A DNA stretch of 64,000 nucleotides from Streptococcaceae bacterium (GTDB lineage: Bacteria > Bacillota > Bacilli > Lactobacillales > Streptococcaceae), in contig JAKVKP010000001.1 in NCBI GenBank assembly GCA_022484805.1, positions 62,001 through 126,000 of the forward strand, given 5' to 3'. Below the pieces are notes generated by a model. The model was not told the origin of the DNA. It did no database searches and saw only the letters and a list, made by a program, of their open reading frames with translations. This document shows positions 36,778-46,396 of this stretch, one piece after another. Each line of letters starts with the position of its first letter. The stretch's first letter is position 1. The position numbers were made by a program, and so were the translations under genes.

Positions 36778-37500
36778 TTATAATACTCGAGATAAAAATT
36801 CTCGTGTCCGTTCATGCTTGGGATTCGTAAACAAAATACTTGGGTCGCCTTCTTCAACAATATAGCCACCCTCCATGAAAATCACACGATCGGCAACTTC
36901 TCTCGCAAATCCCATTTCATGGGTCACAACAATCATTGTCATCCCATCTTCAGCAAGCTGTTTCATAACATCTAAAACGTCCCCAACTAGCTCGGGGTCT
37001 AATGCCGATGTTGGTTCATCAAATAAAAGCATCTCCGGTTGCATCGCCAATGCTCTAGCGATTGCTACCCGCTGTTGTTGACCACCAGACAGTGAATTAG
37101 GATAAACTGACTGCTTATCTTCTAAACCGACCTTTTTCAACAGTTCAATCGCTTCTTTTTCAGCATCTTTTTTGGTCATTTTTTTCAAGCTTCTTGGTGC
37201 CATTGTAATGTTATCCATTACTGTTTTGAAAGGAAATAAATTAAAACGTTGAAAGACCATTCCCACTGATTTTCGATAATAATTAGGACGCATTGATTTA
37301 TCAGTAATACTTCGACCACGATATGAAATTTTACCACCACTAGGCTGCTCTAGTAGATTAACACAGCGTAATAATGTGCTCTTTCCTGATCCAGAGGGGC
37401 CGATGATACAGACAACCTCACCAGAATTAACTTCTAGATTAACATCTTTTAAAACTTCATTATCACCAAATGATTTTGAAAGCTGTTTAATAGATAACAT
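36778..37500 (-). CDS. amino-acid ABC transporter ATPase (GlnQ type)
   Basis: A 240-residue ATPase. Walker A is GPSGSGKST near residue 34, the signature [19 protein letters not shown], Walker [16 protein letters not shown], and the His switch [15 protein letters not shown]. The [21 protein letters not shown]-loop region is typical of glutamine/histidine/arginine transporters. It follows the aminotransferase gene by 27 bases and drives the permease downstream. Confidence 0.92.
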   Translation of the reverse strand: MLSIKQLSKSFGDNEVLKDVNLEVNSGEVVCIIGPSGSGKSTLLRCVNLLEQPSGGKISYRGRSITDKSMRPNYYRKSVGMVFQRFNLFPFKTVMDNITMAPRSLKKMTKKDAEKEAIELLKKVGLEDKQSVYPNSLSGGQQQRVAIARALAMQPEMLLFDEPTSALDPELVGDVLDVMKQLAEDGMTMIVVTHEMGFAREVADRVIFMEGGYIVEEGDPSILFTNPKHERTREFLSRVL

Positions 37501-37527
37501 TTAACCAACCCCTTCACTTTAATATTT

Positions 37528-38883
37528 TTATAATACTACTAATAATTCATTTAATTTTTTTTCAAATATTTCAAAACCAGCTTCTAATTGTTCATCAGTG
37601 ATTACTAATGGTGCTAGGAAACGAATGACGTTACCGTAAATACCTGCACTTTCAATAATCAAGCCTGATTTCGCACAGTTTTCAACTAATTGATTAACTA
37701 GCTCTGGAAACGGTACCTTTGTTTGCTTATCCTTCACGAACTCTATGCCAATCATTGCCCCTAAGCCACGAACATCACCGATGACAGAATACTCTTGTTG
37801 AAGCTGTTGGAACACGGTCATACATTTTTTGCCAATTTCTTGCGCTCTTTCAATTAGTTTTTCAGATTCAATCACATCTAAAACGGCTAAACCTGCCGCA
37901 CAGGCAACTGCATTACCACCGTATGTACCGCCAACCACACCAGCAGGTACAGAATCTAATATTTCACGATTACCAATGACAGCACCCAGCGGTAAACCTG
38001 CTGCAATTGATTTGGCACAAGCTAAAATATCTGGTTGAACATCATACTCTGCCCAATATTCTGTAGCAAATAACTTACCAGTTCTTGCAAAGCCCGTTTG
38101 AACCTCATCAGCAATAAGCAAGATTCCATATTGATCACACATTTTACGCAATATTTTCACATAATCAATTGGCACTGGAATAAAGCCGCCTTCACCTTGT
38201 AACGGCTCAATAATGACCGCTGCAATCTCAGTTCCTGCAGCACATTCCTCAAAAATCTTTTCAAATTTGGATTGATAATAAGCTAGGCGCTCTGCTTTTG
38301 ATACTGGGCTGCGATAATAATAGGGGAATTCTGCTCGAAAGACACCATTGGCGAGTGTCCCTTGACCCGCTGCATAGGCTTTTTTAGAAGTCATCGTCAT
38401 GGTTAAATAGGTACGACCATGGAAACCACCTGAAAAAACGATAATATTTTGTCTACCAGTATATGATTTAGCAATTTTAACTGCATTTTCAATTGTCTCC
38501 GCACCACTATTAGTGAAAAAGACTTTATTATCTTGATATCTCGTTGGTGCAAGTGCTGCCAAGCGCTTACCAAGAGCAAGATAGCCAGGATGTGTTGAAA
38601 TATTGACCATCGCATGAAAATATTTAGTGGATTGTTCTTGAACCGCTTCAATAACCTTTGGATGAGAGTAGCCAATATTTAGTACACCAACACCACCAAC
38701 CCAATCTAAGAAAATATTACCATCGGGATCTTCAATCATTGCGCCAGCCCCTTTTTCAATCACGAGTGGATATTGGCATCTAACACCTTGAGGTATAACC
38801 TCCAATCGTTCAGCAATTATTTTCGCTGCTTTTGGACCCGGTACGGAATCTGTTTTAATTTTAGGTAATGCATTTTTTAACAT
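37528..38883 (-). CDS. class III aminotransferase, GabT-like
   Basis: A 451-residue PLP enzyme. The N-terminal SVPGPKAAKIIAERL matches 4-aminobutyrate aminotransferases; further motifs are TNSGAETIENAVKIA, GGFHGRTYLTMTMTSK, LLIADEVQTGFARTGKLF, and the PLP lysine in ILACAKSIAAGLPLGAVIG. It transfers the terminal amino group of an omega-amino acid (GABA or similar) to an oxo acid. Related enzymes act on ornithine or as branched-chain epimerases, so the substrate is uncertain. It is first in an operon with an amino-acid ABC transporter, suggesting the transporter imports its substrate. Confidence 0.82.
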   Translation of the reverse strand: MLKNALPKIKTDSVPGPKAAKIIAERLEVIPQGVRCQYPLVIEKGAGAMIEDPDGNIFLDWVGGVGVLNIGYSHPKVIEAVQEQSTKYFHAMVNISTHPGYLALGKRLAALAPTRYQDNKVFFTNSGAETIENAVKIAKSYTGRQNIIVFSGGFHGRTYLTMTMTSKKAYAAGQGTLANGVFRAEFPYYYRSPVSKAERLAYYQSKFEKIFEECAAGTEIAAVIIEPLQGEGGFIPVPIDYVKILRKMCDQYGILLIADEVQTGFARTGKLFATEYWAEYDVQPDILACAKSIAAGLPLGAVIGNREILDSVPAGVVGGTYGGNAVACAAGLAVLDVIESEKLIERAQEIGKKCMTVFQQLQQEYSVIGDVRGLGAMIGIEFVKDKQTKVPFPELVNQLVENCAKSGLIIESAGIYGNVIRFLAPLVITDEQLEAGFEIFEKKLNELLVVL

Positions 38884-38933
38884 GAATATGCTCCTTCTTG
38901 CTTAAAGCTTAATATTATAATTTTAATTAAATA

Positions 38934-38945
38934 CAGAATATTCTG
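38934..38945. promoter_or_regulatory. 12-bp palindrome upstream of the aminotransferase operon
   Basis: CAGAATATTCTG is perfectly self-complementary and lies about 50 bases upstream of the start codon. The gap 38884-39162 otherwise holds only an imperfect hairpin with TTTTTTTT on the minus strand (about 39062-39110). Confidence 0.4.
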
Positions 38946-39162
38946 AATATATATCTTATAATAAAAGACAAATATTCAATAATTATTAGCCAAAACTGAT
39001 GTAATAGCTATGCATTAAAATTATCATAAAATTTTCTGAAAAGATATGTAAACGAAGTATAAAAAAAAAGACATCGGATTGTCCTAAAGCACAATAATAT
39101 CTGACATCAATAGATAAGTTTTATCACATAAAATTGTAGCATGATGATTTTCAAATAAAAAA

Positions 39163-39190
39163 AGAGGCAAGACACCAGTCTTAACCTCTA
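39163..39190 (-). terminator. terminator of the Vex-like operon
   Basis: On the minus strand AGAGG-TT-AAGAC pairs with GTCTT-G-CCTCT around TGGT and is followed by TTTTTTT. Confidence 0.75.
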
Positions 39191-39264
39191 AATGAGAATA
39201 TTCGTATTTTCTTAAATCAAGGCACGTAAAGCTTTTAACGTTTCCGTTCTTACCTTGATTAAAA

Positions 39265-39945
39265 TTAGTTTACTGCAATCTTTTCTGCTGTTTTAATCGA
39301 AAATTCTTTATTTTTTAATTCATAGACCAAATCACTTTGCTTGGCAACTTCGGGCTCATGTGTCACGATAATTACCGTTTTATTTTGCTCATGCGCAATT
39401 GTTTTAAATATTTCAACAATTTCACTAGTTGTCACCTCATCTAGATTTCCAGTTGGTTCATCAGCAATAATTAATTCATGTCCAGAGACAAAAGCACGGA
39501 CAATCGCTACCCTTTGCTGCTGTCCACCAGATAAATGAGTCACTCTTTTGTAAATTAAATCTTCAGTAATACCAACCTTTTTCAAAGATTCGATAATAAA
39601 ATCTTTCTCATCATTCTTTTTCTTGCCAGAAATACGTAAAGCAGTTTGTACATTTTCATAGGCTGTCATATAAGAAAATAAATTATAAGCCTGAAAAATA
39701 ATGGAAACATCTTTTTTTCGATAATTGGTCATACCAATCTTTTTAATATCTTTATCCTTATATAAAATTGAACCACCTTTAGGTTGATCTAAGCCTGCAA
39801 GCAGTGATAAAAATGTTGTCTTACCACTACCTGAGCTACCAAGAATTGCATAAACCTTTCCTGGCTCAAAACTAAGATTTACATCCTTGAATAGATAATC
39901 ATTTTGTTGCGTATACCAATAACTCAAATCTTTCGTTTCTAACAT
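39265..39945 (-). CDS. ABC transporter ATPase (Vex2/MacB type)
   Basis: A 226-residue ATPase. Walker A is GSSGSGKTT, the signature [18 protein letters not shown], and Walker B LIIADEPTGNLDEVTTSE, characteristic of the LolD/MacB branch that serves FtsX-type permeases. It is the last gene of a three-gene operon, 123 bases after the permease gene, and would energise that permease. A role in peptide export or resistance is inferred from the family. Confidence 0.9.
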   Translation of the reverse strand: MLETKDLSYWYTQQNDYLFKDVNLSFEPGKVYAILGSSGSGKTTFLSLLAGLDQPKGGSILYKDKDIKKIGMTNYRKKDVSIIFQAYNLFSYMTAYENVQTALRISGKKKNDEKDFIIESLKKVGITEDLIYKRVTHLSGGQQQRVAIVRAFVSGHELIIADEPTGNLDEVTTSEIVEIFKTIAHEQNKTVIIVTHEPEVAKQSDLVYELKNKEFSIKTAEKIAVN

Positions 39946-40068
39946 TGCATTACTTCCTTTCTCTATGAGTGAGCTTGAAATATTTGAAAAAGCATTGTCA
40001 AGCTCACAAAGCTAGATTAACAGCCAATTACTGCAAACTATTAAAGTCATCGTTCTAAATTCTTTAAA

Positions 40069-41574
40069 CTAGGCACTTAAAATATCCTTAGGTTGCATTC
40101 TCAATATTCCGAGTGAAGCCAATAATGTTGCTACGATTGAAATGGCTAGTGCAATTAAACCAAGGAAACCAATTTCTTTAGGTGATAGCTTAACATTTAA
40201 TTCATCAATCGCTTCTGTTTGAGCTGAAGTTTGACCAATACCTAAGCCTTGCCCAACTTGTTGACCAAAACCGCCACCGGGGTTACCTTGTCCTTGTTGA
40301 TTACCACTAGTTGTTGAAGAAGATTCTGTTTGTGAGGCTGTTTGCTGATCTAATAATTGTTGACCAACAATATTTCCGACAAAGTTACCAGAGACAGAAG
40401 CAATACCTACCGCTACAATCATCACAACAACTAACTCAGCGAAGAATTGCATAATTACTTTGAACTTACCTTCTCCTAAGCTTAATAAAACACCAATTTC
40501 ATATCTGCGTTCACGAATAATCATGATTACGATTAAGCTTAAAATAATGATACCAGCAATTGAAACAAGCCAAACTACATTGGTTGCAAATGAAGCAACG
40601 TTATTCAGTGGTTCAAGCATTTGTTGATATATTTCATCATTTGTTTGTAATTGAAGTTGGTCAGTATCAATCAGTTTATTCGCTTTTTTAACGAAGCTAT
40701 CCATTTCATCAGGATCATCTAAATTATAAGTTGCAGAACTAATTGTATCTGCATCGTCACTACCTTTAATTGTATTTGCTAGCGTCAAATATCCATAAAT
40801 CTCATTAACTGGATTCATCGTTGCATTGCGTAGCATCATATCATCTACTTGTGCTGTTGTTGAATAAATCCCTACAATTGTTACTTCAATAGAGCTTGTA
40901 CTGTCTGTATCAGAAATCGTAAATTTATCACCAACACTTAAACTATTATCCTCTGCCAAATCTTCGGAAATAACTACGTTATTGGTATCTTTATCTTCGC
41001 TTGTGATACCTCGACCAGAAGTAATTTCTGAAGTACCATCAGTAAAATCAGTTGACGTTTCAGTCGAATTTGTACCAGTAATTTGGAAATCACCACTACT
41101 CATTTCCATCATCTGGTCGCCACCGCCACCCATGCCACCTTGTCCATTATCAGTACTTTCACTAGATGATGTACTAGTATCAGTACTATCCTCTACCACA
41201 ATTGCGGCGATACTTGAAACCGCTAGTGCCGTTGTACTTGTTGTATAATTATAAGACTTAACACCATCTAGAGCCGCTATCTTTTCAGCCGTTTCTAAAG
41301 TAATCGTTGGTATAGTTGTAGTTTCAGAAGTTGATGTACTGTCACTACTGCTAGATTCATTTGTCCGACTACTCATTATTGCATCACGATTTATCGAAAG
41401 CGTTACCGTTGCCCCTGTTGACTTCTTCGCAGCCTCAATTGACTGGTTAGCAGACGAACGAATCGTTAAACCTGCTAGAACAAAAATTAAAATTGCTGAA
41501 AAAACTAAAATTAACAACGTGGTTCTACCCTTTTTCGCTTTCAGAGATAACCAAGCTCGTCTTATAAAATCCAT
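40069..41574 (-). CDS. FtsX-family ABC permease (Vex3-like)
   Basis: A 501-residue membrane protein. One membrane segment near residues 18-40 is followed by a large external domain, then three segments at the C-terminus. The external part contains Ser/Thr-rich low-complexity stretches (residues about 70-90 and 135-150) and a Gly/Met patch (GGMGGGGDQMM). The FtsX signature is RERRYEIGVLLSLGEGKFKV, and a Gln/Gly-rich loop precedes the last two segments. It resembles Vex3 of Streptococcus. It forms an operon with the small membrane protein upstream (12-base gap) and the ATPase downstream. Confidence 0.85.
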   Translation of the reverse strand: MDFIRRAWLSLKAKKGRTTLLILVFSAILIFVLAGLTIRSSANQSIEAAKKSTGATVTLSINRDAIMSSRTNESSSSDSTSTSETTTIPTITLETAEKIAALDGVKSYNYTTSTTALAVSSIAAIVVEDSTDTSTSSSESTDNGQGGMGGGGDQMMEMSSGDFQITGTNSTETSTDFTDGTSEITSGRGITSEDKDTNNVVISEDLAEDNSLSVGDKFTISDTDSTSSIEVTIVGIYSTTAQVDDMMLRNATMNPVNEIYGYLTLANTIKGSDDADTISSATYNLDDPDEMDSFVKKANKLIDTDQLQLQTNDEIYQQMLEPLNNVASFATNVVWLVSIAGIIILSLIVIMIIRERRYEIGVLLSLGEGKFKVIMQFFAELVVVMIVAVGIASVSGNFVGNIVGQQLLDQQTASQTESSSTTSGNQQGQGNPGGGFGQQVGQGLGIGQTSAQTEAIDELNVKLSPKEIGFLGLIALAISIVATLLASLGILRMQPKDILSA

Positions 41575-41586
41575 GAATAATTCCTC

Positions 41587-41811
41587 CTAATTATAATTTG
41601 ATGATGAACCAAAGCTACCGCTTTGAGAATTGCTTGAGCCTTGCTGATTACTATTTTGTCCGAAAGGCTGTTCTTGCTGCTGATTATTATTACTGTTTGT
41701 ACTCGATATACCTGAAGAAACTTGATACCCAATGATAAAACCTAGACATAAAAAAATTAAACTAAAAATTGCAATTTTATAATTCAATTCCTTTAAATGT
41801 AAATGCTTCAT
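41587..41811 (-). CDS. small membrane protein with Ser/Gln/Asn-rich tail
   Basis: A 74-residue protein: a basic N-terminus (KHLHLKELNYK), one hydrophobic segment (IAIFSLIFLCLGFIIGYQV), and an external tail of Ser, Asn and Gln (QQEQPFGQN, SQSGSFGSSS). No known domain is seen. It is the first gene of the Vex-like ABC operon, so it may be an accessory subunit of that exporter. Its tail resembles the low-complexity loops of the permease next door. Real status is supported by the good binding site GAAAGGAA and the tight 12-base spacing. Confidence 0.7.
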   Translation of the reverse strand: MKHLHLKELNYKIAIFSLIFLCLGFIIGYQVSSGISSTNSNNNQQQEQPFGQNSNQQGSSNSQSGSFGSSSNYN

Positions 41812-41913
41812 ACCATATTCCTTTCTAACCTAAAATATAATATTTACTCTCAATCTGGATGATCACTAAGTTCGTTATCCAAAAATTGAACTGTAGTTAT
41901 CTTAATTTTAAAT

Positions 41914-41952
41914 CCTTAAGAATCCCTTAACCTTACCTTAATTGAAACTTAA
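41914..41952. promoter_or_regulatory. four 6-bp motifs at exact 11-bp intervals
   Basis: CCTTAA occurs at 41914, 41925 and 41936, and ACTTAA at 41947, each 11 bp apart. On the minus strand these read TTAAGT-N5-TTAAGG-N5-TTAAGG-N5-TTAAGG, about 100 bp upstream of the Vex-like operon. This is the usual layout for tandem dimers of an OmpR/PhoB-family regulator. Confidence 0.65.
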
Positions 41953-41959
41953 ACTTAAC

Positions 41960-42262
41960 AAAGTCAGCATTGGAAAGCCTGAATAAAGCTAATTTATTCA
42001 GAAATATTCACAAAGGAGATATAAAATCACTGTATCTAATCAATTAGCAAAGAAATTAATAGGTTTGGTATGGCTATTTTATTAAATCATAAAAAAAACA
42101 CCATCATCTCTGACAGTGTTAGGAGTTTATGAAAAAGATTAATTATTTGGGATGAGTTCATATTAGCCTCGAAACCTTAAATAGAACTTAATGCACCTTT
42201 GTCACTAACTGCCTCAAATTTCATACCGAAACTCTCGAAGAGTAAGTAACAATGGCAAAAAA
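41960..42262. other. intergenic stretch between rpsA terminator and the Vex-like promoter
   Basis: It contains a weak hairpin with T-run on the minus strand (AACAC 42097-42101 / GTGTT 42116-42120, then TTTTTTT). No convincing coding frame was found; a small RNA between about 42240 and 42090 on the minus strand is possible. Confidence 0.3.
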
Positions 42263-42288
42263 AAGCACTTCAAAATTTCGAAGTGCTT
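42263..42288 (-). terminator. terminator of rpsA
   Basis: AAGCACTTC and GAAGTGCTT pair perfectly around AAAATTTC and are followed on the minus strand by TTTTTT. Confidence 0.85.
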
Positions 42289-42309
42289 GTATCTCAACTC
42301 AATAATTGA

Positions 42310-43470
42310 TTATTCTTCACCAGTTAAGTCGCCGATTGAAAAACCGGTTTGTTCTTCTGGCAATTCATAAGTATTTTCTTCTTCAACTACTTTTTCTTTT
42401 TCAGCTTGTGGACGTTCTTCCAAAGCTTTAATTGATAAAGCAATACGACGATCAGTTGGGTTAACTTCTAAGACCTTAACCTTAACTTCTTGATCAGGAG
42501 ATAATACTTCTTGTGGTGTACCAATATGATTGTGTGAAATTTGTGAAATATGAACCAAGCCTTCAACACCTGGGAATAATTCAACAAACGCACCAAAAGT
42601 AGTTAGACGTTTTACAACACCATCTAAAACCGCACCAACTGGTGCTTTTTCTTCAATATCATCCCAAGGACCAGGTACAGTCGCTTTTAATGAAAGTGAG
42701 ATACGTCCTTCTTCTTTATTGATTGATAAAATTTGTACGTTTACTTTATCACCAACACTCAAAACTTCTTGAGGACGGTTAATATGCGTATGAGAAATTT
42801 CAGAAATATGAATTAAACCATCAACACTACCCAAGTTTACAAATGCACCGAAATTAGTTAAACGGGCAACTGTACCTTCAACGACAGTACCTTCTTCCAA
42901 AGTTTCATATGCTACTTCACGAGCTGCAGCTTTTTCAGTTTCAACAATTGCACGACGGCTTAAGATGAAACGATTGTCCGCTGGATTGATTTCAATGATT
43001 TTCGCATCAAATTCTTGTCCAACATAAGTTGAAAAGTCTGAAATAAAGTGATCGTCTACTAATGAAGCTGGAATAAAACCACGCACTTCACCGTATTGAA
43101 CAGACAAGCCACCCTTAACAGCCTTAATTACTTTAACCTTAAGTAATTCGCCTTCTTTACCAACTAATTCATCCCAAGCTTTACGCGCTTCAAGACGTTT
43201 TTTAGAAAGTAAGAAGCCTGCAGAACCACTGTCTTTTTCCACGATTGGACGAATTACTAATAATTCTAATTCATCGCCAACTTTAATGAAATCATTGATA
43301 TCTGCTTCTTTATCATTAGTTAGTTCTCTTAAAGTTAAGACACCTTCAACACCTGTCCCAACGATAGAAACTGTTGCTTGGTCTGATTCGATAGATAATA
43401 CTTGACCTTGAACAACATCACCAACTTTTACTTCTTCAACACTGTTTAATAGTTCTTCAAATTCTGACAT
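42310..43470 (-). CDS. rpsA: 30S ribosomal protein S1
   Basis: A 386-residue protein with four S1 RNA-binding domains (about residues 12-85, 100-170, 190-260, 275-345), each ending in a form of RISLSLKA or RFILSRRA. The third and fourth have the classic GTVARLTNFGAFVNLGSVDGL and VKRLTTFGAFVELFPGVEGL sequences. It is the short four-domain form of low-GC Gram-positives and ends in an acidic tail. It is monocistronic, with its own terminator. Confidence 0.95.
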   Translation of the reverse strand: MSEFEELLNSVEEVKVGDVVQGQVLSIESDQATVSIVGTGVEGVLTLRELTNDKEADINDFIKVGDELELLVIRPIVEKDSGSAGFLLSKKRLEARKAWDELVGKEGELLKVKVIKAVKGGLSVQYGEVRGFIPASLVDDHFISDFSTYVGQEFDAKIIEINPADNRFILSRRAIVETEKAAAREVAYETLEEGTVVEGTVARLTNFGAFVNLGSVDGLIHISEISHTHINRPQEVLSVGDKVNVQILSINKEEGRISLSLKATVPGPWDDIEEKAPVGAVLDGVVKRLTTFGAFVELFPGVEGLVHISQISHNHIGTPQEVLSPDQEVKVKVLEVNPTDRRIALSIKALEERPQAEKEKVVEEENTYELPEEQTGFSIGDLTGEE

Positions 43471-43621
43471 TTAGATACTTTCCTCCTTGGCAACATCGAC
43501 CCTACTAACCTCTTTTTTTTAGATAATAAAGCCATTGTTTTAATGATAGCAAAAATCACAAAAAAAATAAAGGGATTTACAAAAAAAAAGCTGATTGAAG
43601 TCCGTTTTTTATAATAAAAAA

Positions 43622-43644
43622 CTGAGCAGCATACGCCAGCTCAG
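43622..43644 (-). terminator. terminator of rlmN
   Basis: CTGAGC (43622-43627) pairs with GCTCAG (43639-43644); on the minus strand TTTTTTATT follows. Confidence 0.75.
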
Positions 43645-43714
43645 CTCATTATTCAAATACTTATATAGTCAATAATAATGAATATCGGTTATTATTAGTC
43701 AATTATTATATCAA

Positions 43715-44776
43715 TTAAGCATTTGCCTTTTCAAGATTCTTAGATCTTAATTGACCACAAGCCGCATCAATATCTGTGCCATGCTCTTGTCGAATCACAC
43801 AATTAATGCCATTTTTTTTCAGAATATCATAAAAGGCTAAAACGGTTGCTTTTGATGAACGCGAATATTGATCATGTTCAGAAACAGGATTGTAAGGAAT
43901 TAAATTAACATAGGCTAATTTTTTCTTATTTTTTAATAATTCAGCTAACTCACGTGCATGCTTTGGTTGATCATTAACGCCACTTAACATAATATACTCA
44001 AAGGTCACCCTTCGATTCGTTGTTTCAATATAATAATCAATTGCGTCAAATAATTTTTCAATTGGGAAGCTTCGGTTAATACGCATGATCGAAGTTCGTA
44101 CCTCATTATTTGGGGCATGCAAGGAAATCGCCAAATTAACCTGCATATCATTTTGCGCAAAATCACGAATTTTATTTGCCAAACCACTTGTCGATACAGT
44201 GATATGTCGTGCACCAATTGCTAAGCCCAAGTCATCATTGATAACGTGTAAGAAATTTAATACATTATCATAATTATCAAAAGGCTCCCCAATCCCCATC
44301 ACAACAACATGGCTAACACGCTCATCTAGACCACGTTGATCGAAGTATTTTTGTACCATCATGACCTGAGCGACAATTTCACCAGCAGTTAAGTCACGTT
44401 GCTTTTTCAATAGACCACTTGCACAGAAGGTACAGCCAATGTTACAGCCTACTTGAGTTGTGACACAAACAGATAAACCATATTTTTGACGCATTAAAAC
44501 CGTTTCGATTAGCATACCATCTGCCAATTCAAAGAGATATTTAACAGTACCATCGCTCGCTTCTTGGACAACCTTTTGCTCTAGAGTATTGAACTCAAAG
44601 TTTTCAGTTAACAAGGCGATTAGTGCTTTTGATAGGTTAGTCATTTCAGCAAATGAACCTACACGCTTGCGATAGAGCCATTCCCAAACTTGAGCTGCTC
44701 TAAATTTTTTCTCATTATGTGCCAAAAACCATTCAATTAATTCATTTCTAGTTAAACTATATATTGATTGCTTCAT
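43715..44776 (-). CDS. rlmN: dual-specificity 23S rRNA/tRNA adenine-C2 methyltransferase
   Basis: A 353-residue radical-SAM enzyme that methylates A2503 of 23S rRNA and A37 of some tRNAs. The start is ATG 44776 with AGAGGT upstream; three in-frame Met codons further upstream lack a site. The iron-sulphur motif [17 protein letters not shown] (Cys-x3-Cys-x2-Cys) is near residue 110. [12 protein letters not shown] follows, and the catalytic Cys near the C-terminus is in [20 protein letters not shown]. Confidence 0.95.
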   Translation of the reverse strand: MKQSIYSLTRNELIEWFLAHNEKKFRAAQVWEWLYRKRVGSFAEMTNLSKALIALLTENFEFNTLEQKVVQEASDGTVKYLFELADGMLIETVLMRQKYGLSVCVTTQVGCNIGCTFCASGLLKKQRDLTAGEIVAQVMMVQKYFDQRGLDERVSHVVVMGIGEPFDNYDNVLNFLHVINDDLGLAIGARHITVSTSGLANKIRDFAQNDMQVNLAISLHAPNNEVRTSIMRINRSFPIEKLFDAIDYYIETTNRRVTFEYIMLSGVNDQPKHARELAELLKNKKKLAYVNLIPYNPVSEHDQYSRSSKATVLAFYDILKKNGINCVIRQEHGTDIDAACGQLRSKNLEKANA

Positions 44777-44880
44777 TTCTACCTCTGTATTTATTCTCAT
44801 CATCACGCCAACCTTTTCAGTCTAACATCATTTACTAAAAAATCAATCTATTTTTAAATAATTTTTTGATTATAGCAAAA

Positions 44881-44898
44881 AGAAGTCCGTAGACTTCT
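44881..44898 (-). terminator. terminator after the glucosaminidase gene
   Basis: AGAAGTC (44881-44887) and GACTTCT (44892-44898) pair; on the minus strand TTTTTGC follows. It ends the long degV-to-glucosaminidase operon. Confidence 0.7.
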
Positions 44899-44905
44899 GT
44901 GATTA

Positions 44906-45778
44906 TTATATATACAACACTTCTCCAACGAAAATATTATAATCTGTTAGATTATTTTGTGCCATTAATTGTTCTAGACTCAATCCGTATCTTTGAGCAA
45001 TATCCCATAAAGTATCCCCAGATTGAACCGTATAAGCATTTCCTGTCGTTGCATTTGCTGAGGCAGCCAAATCGACATAAGTCGTTTGTTGTGACGAATC
45101 AGTTGTTGTCGTAGTCGTTGTATAACTATCTGGCGCATAGTAGCTTGGCGTATCGTAAGCTGTTAAGTTATAAGTTTGAATCACTGAAATTAAAGCATTA
45201 CCATAATTCGGGTCCGTTGCATAAGTACCTGTTAAGGCATTAACTGCATCGACATAGCTTGAAGTATTTCGTTTAAATACCTGTGAATAATACTGATTTT
45301 CCCCATCAAAGGATGTATAAAGCAGAACATCAACATAATCAACCATAGAAGAATAATAAGAATCATAGACAGCAAATCCATCCTGAACAGTAACGTAAGA
45401 GCCATCTAAATGCTCTAGTGTCTCTAATACAACACCATCACCCTTAACACCAAAAAGATTATAATAAGGTGCTTGTGACAAAGCACTTTGACCATAGCCT
45501 GTTTCTAGGATTGCTTGTGCAATCATAACCGAAGCATATAAGTCGTTAGCATCTGCCAATAATGATGCGGAAGGAGCAATCGTATTAATAAAATTAGACA
45601 AATCATTAGTGCCATATTCATCAGCCTTTACTTCTTCTGTGAACTTAGGAAAAACAGTCGTACCACCAATAATTGCCGCACTACAAAAAGTAATAAAGGA
45701 ACGCTTCGCCAATCGGCGGTTCGTCGCTTGCTTATTTCTCAATAATTCTTTTCTTCTATCTAGTCTTGTTTCGTTCAT
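44906..45778 (-). CDS. cell-wall glucosaminidase with LysM domain
   Basis: A 290-residue secreted hydrolase. An N-terminal basic region is followed by a signal segment (FITFCSAAIIGGTTVFP). Residues about 60-200 are a GH73-type glucosaminidase: VMIAQAILETGYGQSALSQA with the catalytic Glu, and YNLFGVKG. A Thr/Ser-rich linker leads to one LysM domain (YTVQSGDTLWDIAQRYGLSL) at the C-terminus, which binds peptidoglycan. It likely acts in cell separation or wall turnover. It starts 18 bases after dfrA, which is an unexpected operon partner. Confidence 0.92.
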   Translation of the reverse strand: MNETRLDRRKELLRNKQATNRRLAKRSFITFCSAAIIGGTTVFPKFTEEVKADEYGTNDLSNFINTIAPSASLLADANDLYASVMIAQAILETGYGQSALSQAPYYNLFGVKGDGVVLETLEHLDGSYVTVQDGFAVYDSYYSSMVDYVDVLLYTSFDGENQYYSQVFKRNTSSYVDAVNALTGTYATDPNYGNALISVIQTYNLTAYDTPSYYAPDSYTTTTTTTDSSQQTTYVDLAASANATTGNAYTVQSGDTLWDIAQRYGLSLEQLMAQNNLTDYNIFVGEVLYI

Positions 45779-45796
45779 CCTAACTCCTCGCTCACT

Positions 45797-46300
45797 TTAA
45801 TTTGCCGCAACCAACCGCTGATATTCTATAAATGAAAAATCATATGGATTTTTCTCATTTTTTTGATGCTTAACTGCTGAAACCTGCTCGAAACCTGACA
45901 AATGGCTAGCTGACATCCATGTATCACCGTCAAATTGATGATGAATTATTGTCAAATAAACTTTATCTGTTACATCCATAAATAAATCGAAGATACGTTG
46001 CCCACCGATAATCATTAATTCATCTATTGTTTCCGCATAAGCCAGTACCTCTGCCCTTGTCTGCATAACAATAACTTGATCATTTTCTGGATTATAATTT
46101 TTATTTTGAGTCAAAACAATTGTCTGGCGACCCGGAAGTGCTCGCTTGCCCATCCCTTCATAGGTGACACGCCCCATTACAATCGGCTTTCCTAAAGTTA
46201 AATTTTTAAAATGCTTTAAGTCTTCAGGAAGATGCCAAGGTAAAGTGCCCTTATTCCCAATTAAGTGGTTTTCGTCCTCTGCCCAAATCGCTGAAATCAT
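45797..46300 (-). CDS. dfrA: dihydrofolate reductase
   Basis: A 167-residue enzyme that regenerates tetrahydrofolate. The start is ATG 46300 after GAGGCGATGAG; a longer in-frame start is unlikely. Motifs are IWAEDENHLIGNKGTLPWHLPEDLKHF (active-site Asp/Glu region), GKPIVMGRVTYEG and MIIGGQRIF. It follows thyA, which produces dihydrofolate, the standard pairing. Confidence 0.95.
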   Translation of the reverse strand: MISAIWAEDENHLIGNKGTLPWHLPEDLKHFKNLTLGKPIVMGRVTYEGMGKRALPGRQTIVLTQNKNYNPENDQVIVMQTRAEVLAYAETIDELMIIGGQRIFDLFMDVTDKVYLTIIHHQFDGDTWMSASHLSGFEQVSAVKHQKNEKNPYDFSFIEYQRLVAAN

Positions 46301-46396
46301 CTCATCGCCTCGCCATTCTCGGATTAATCTATTATTAACATCATACAATAAAATCTTTCATTTATTAACATAAAATTGGCTTCTTATCTAAATTAA

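Noticed and set aside
42177-42224. 15-residue frame MKFEAVSDKGALSSI on the minus strand
   Set aside because: No ribosome site, too short, and no conserved pheromone or leader features.
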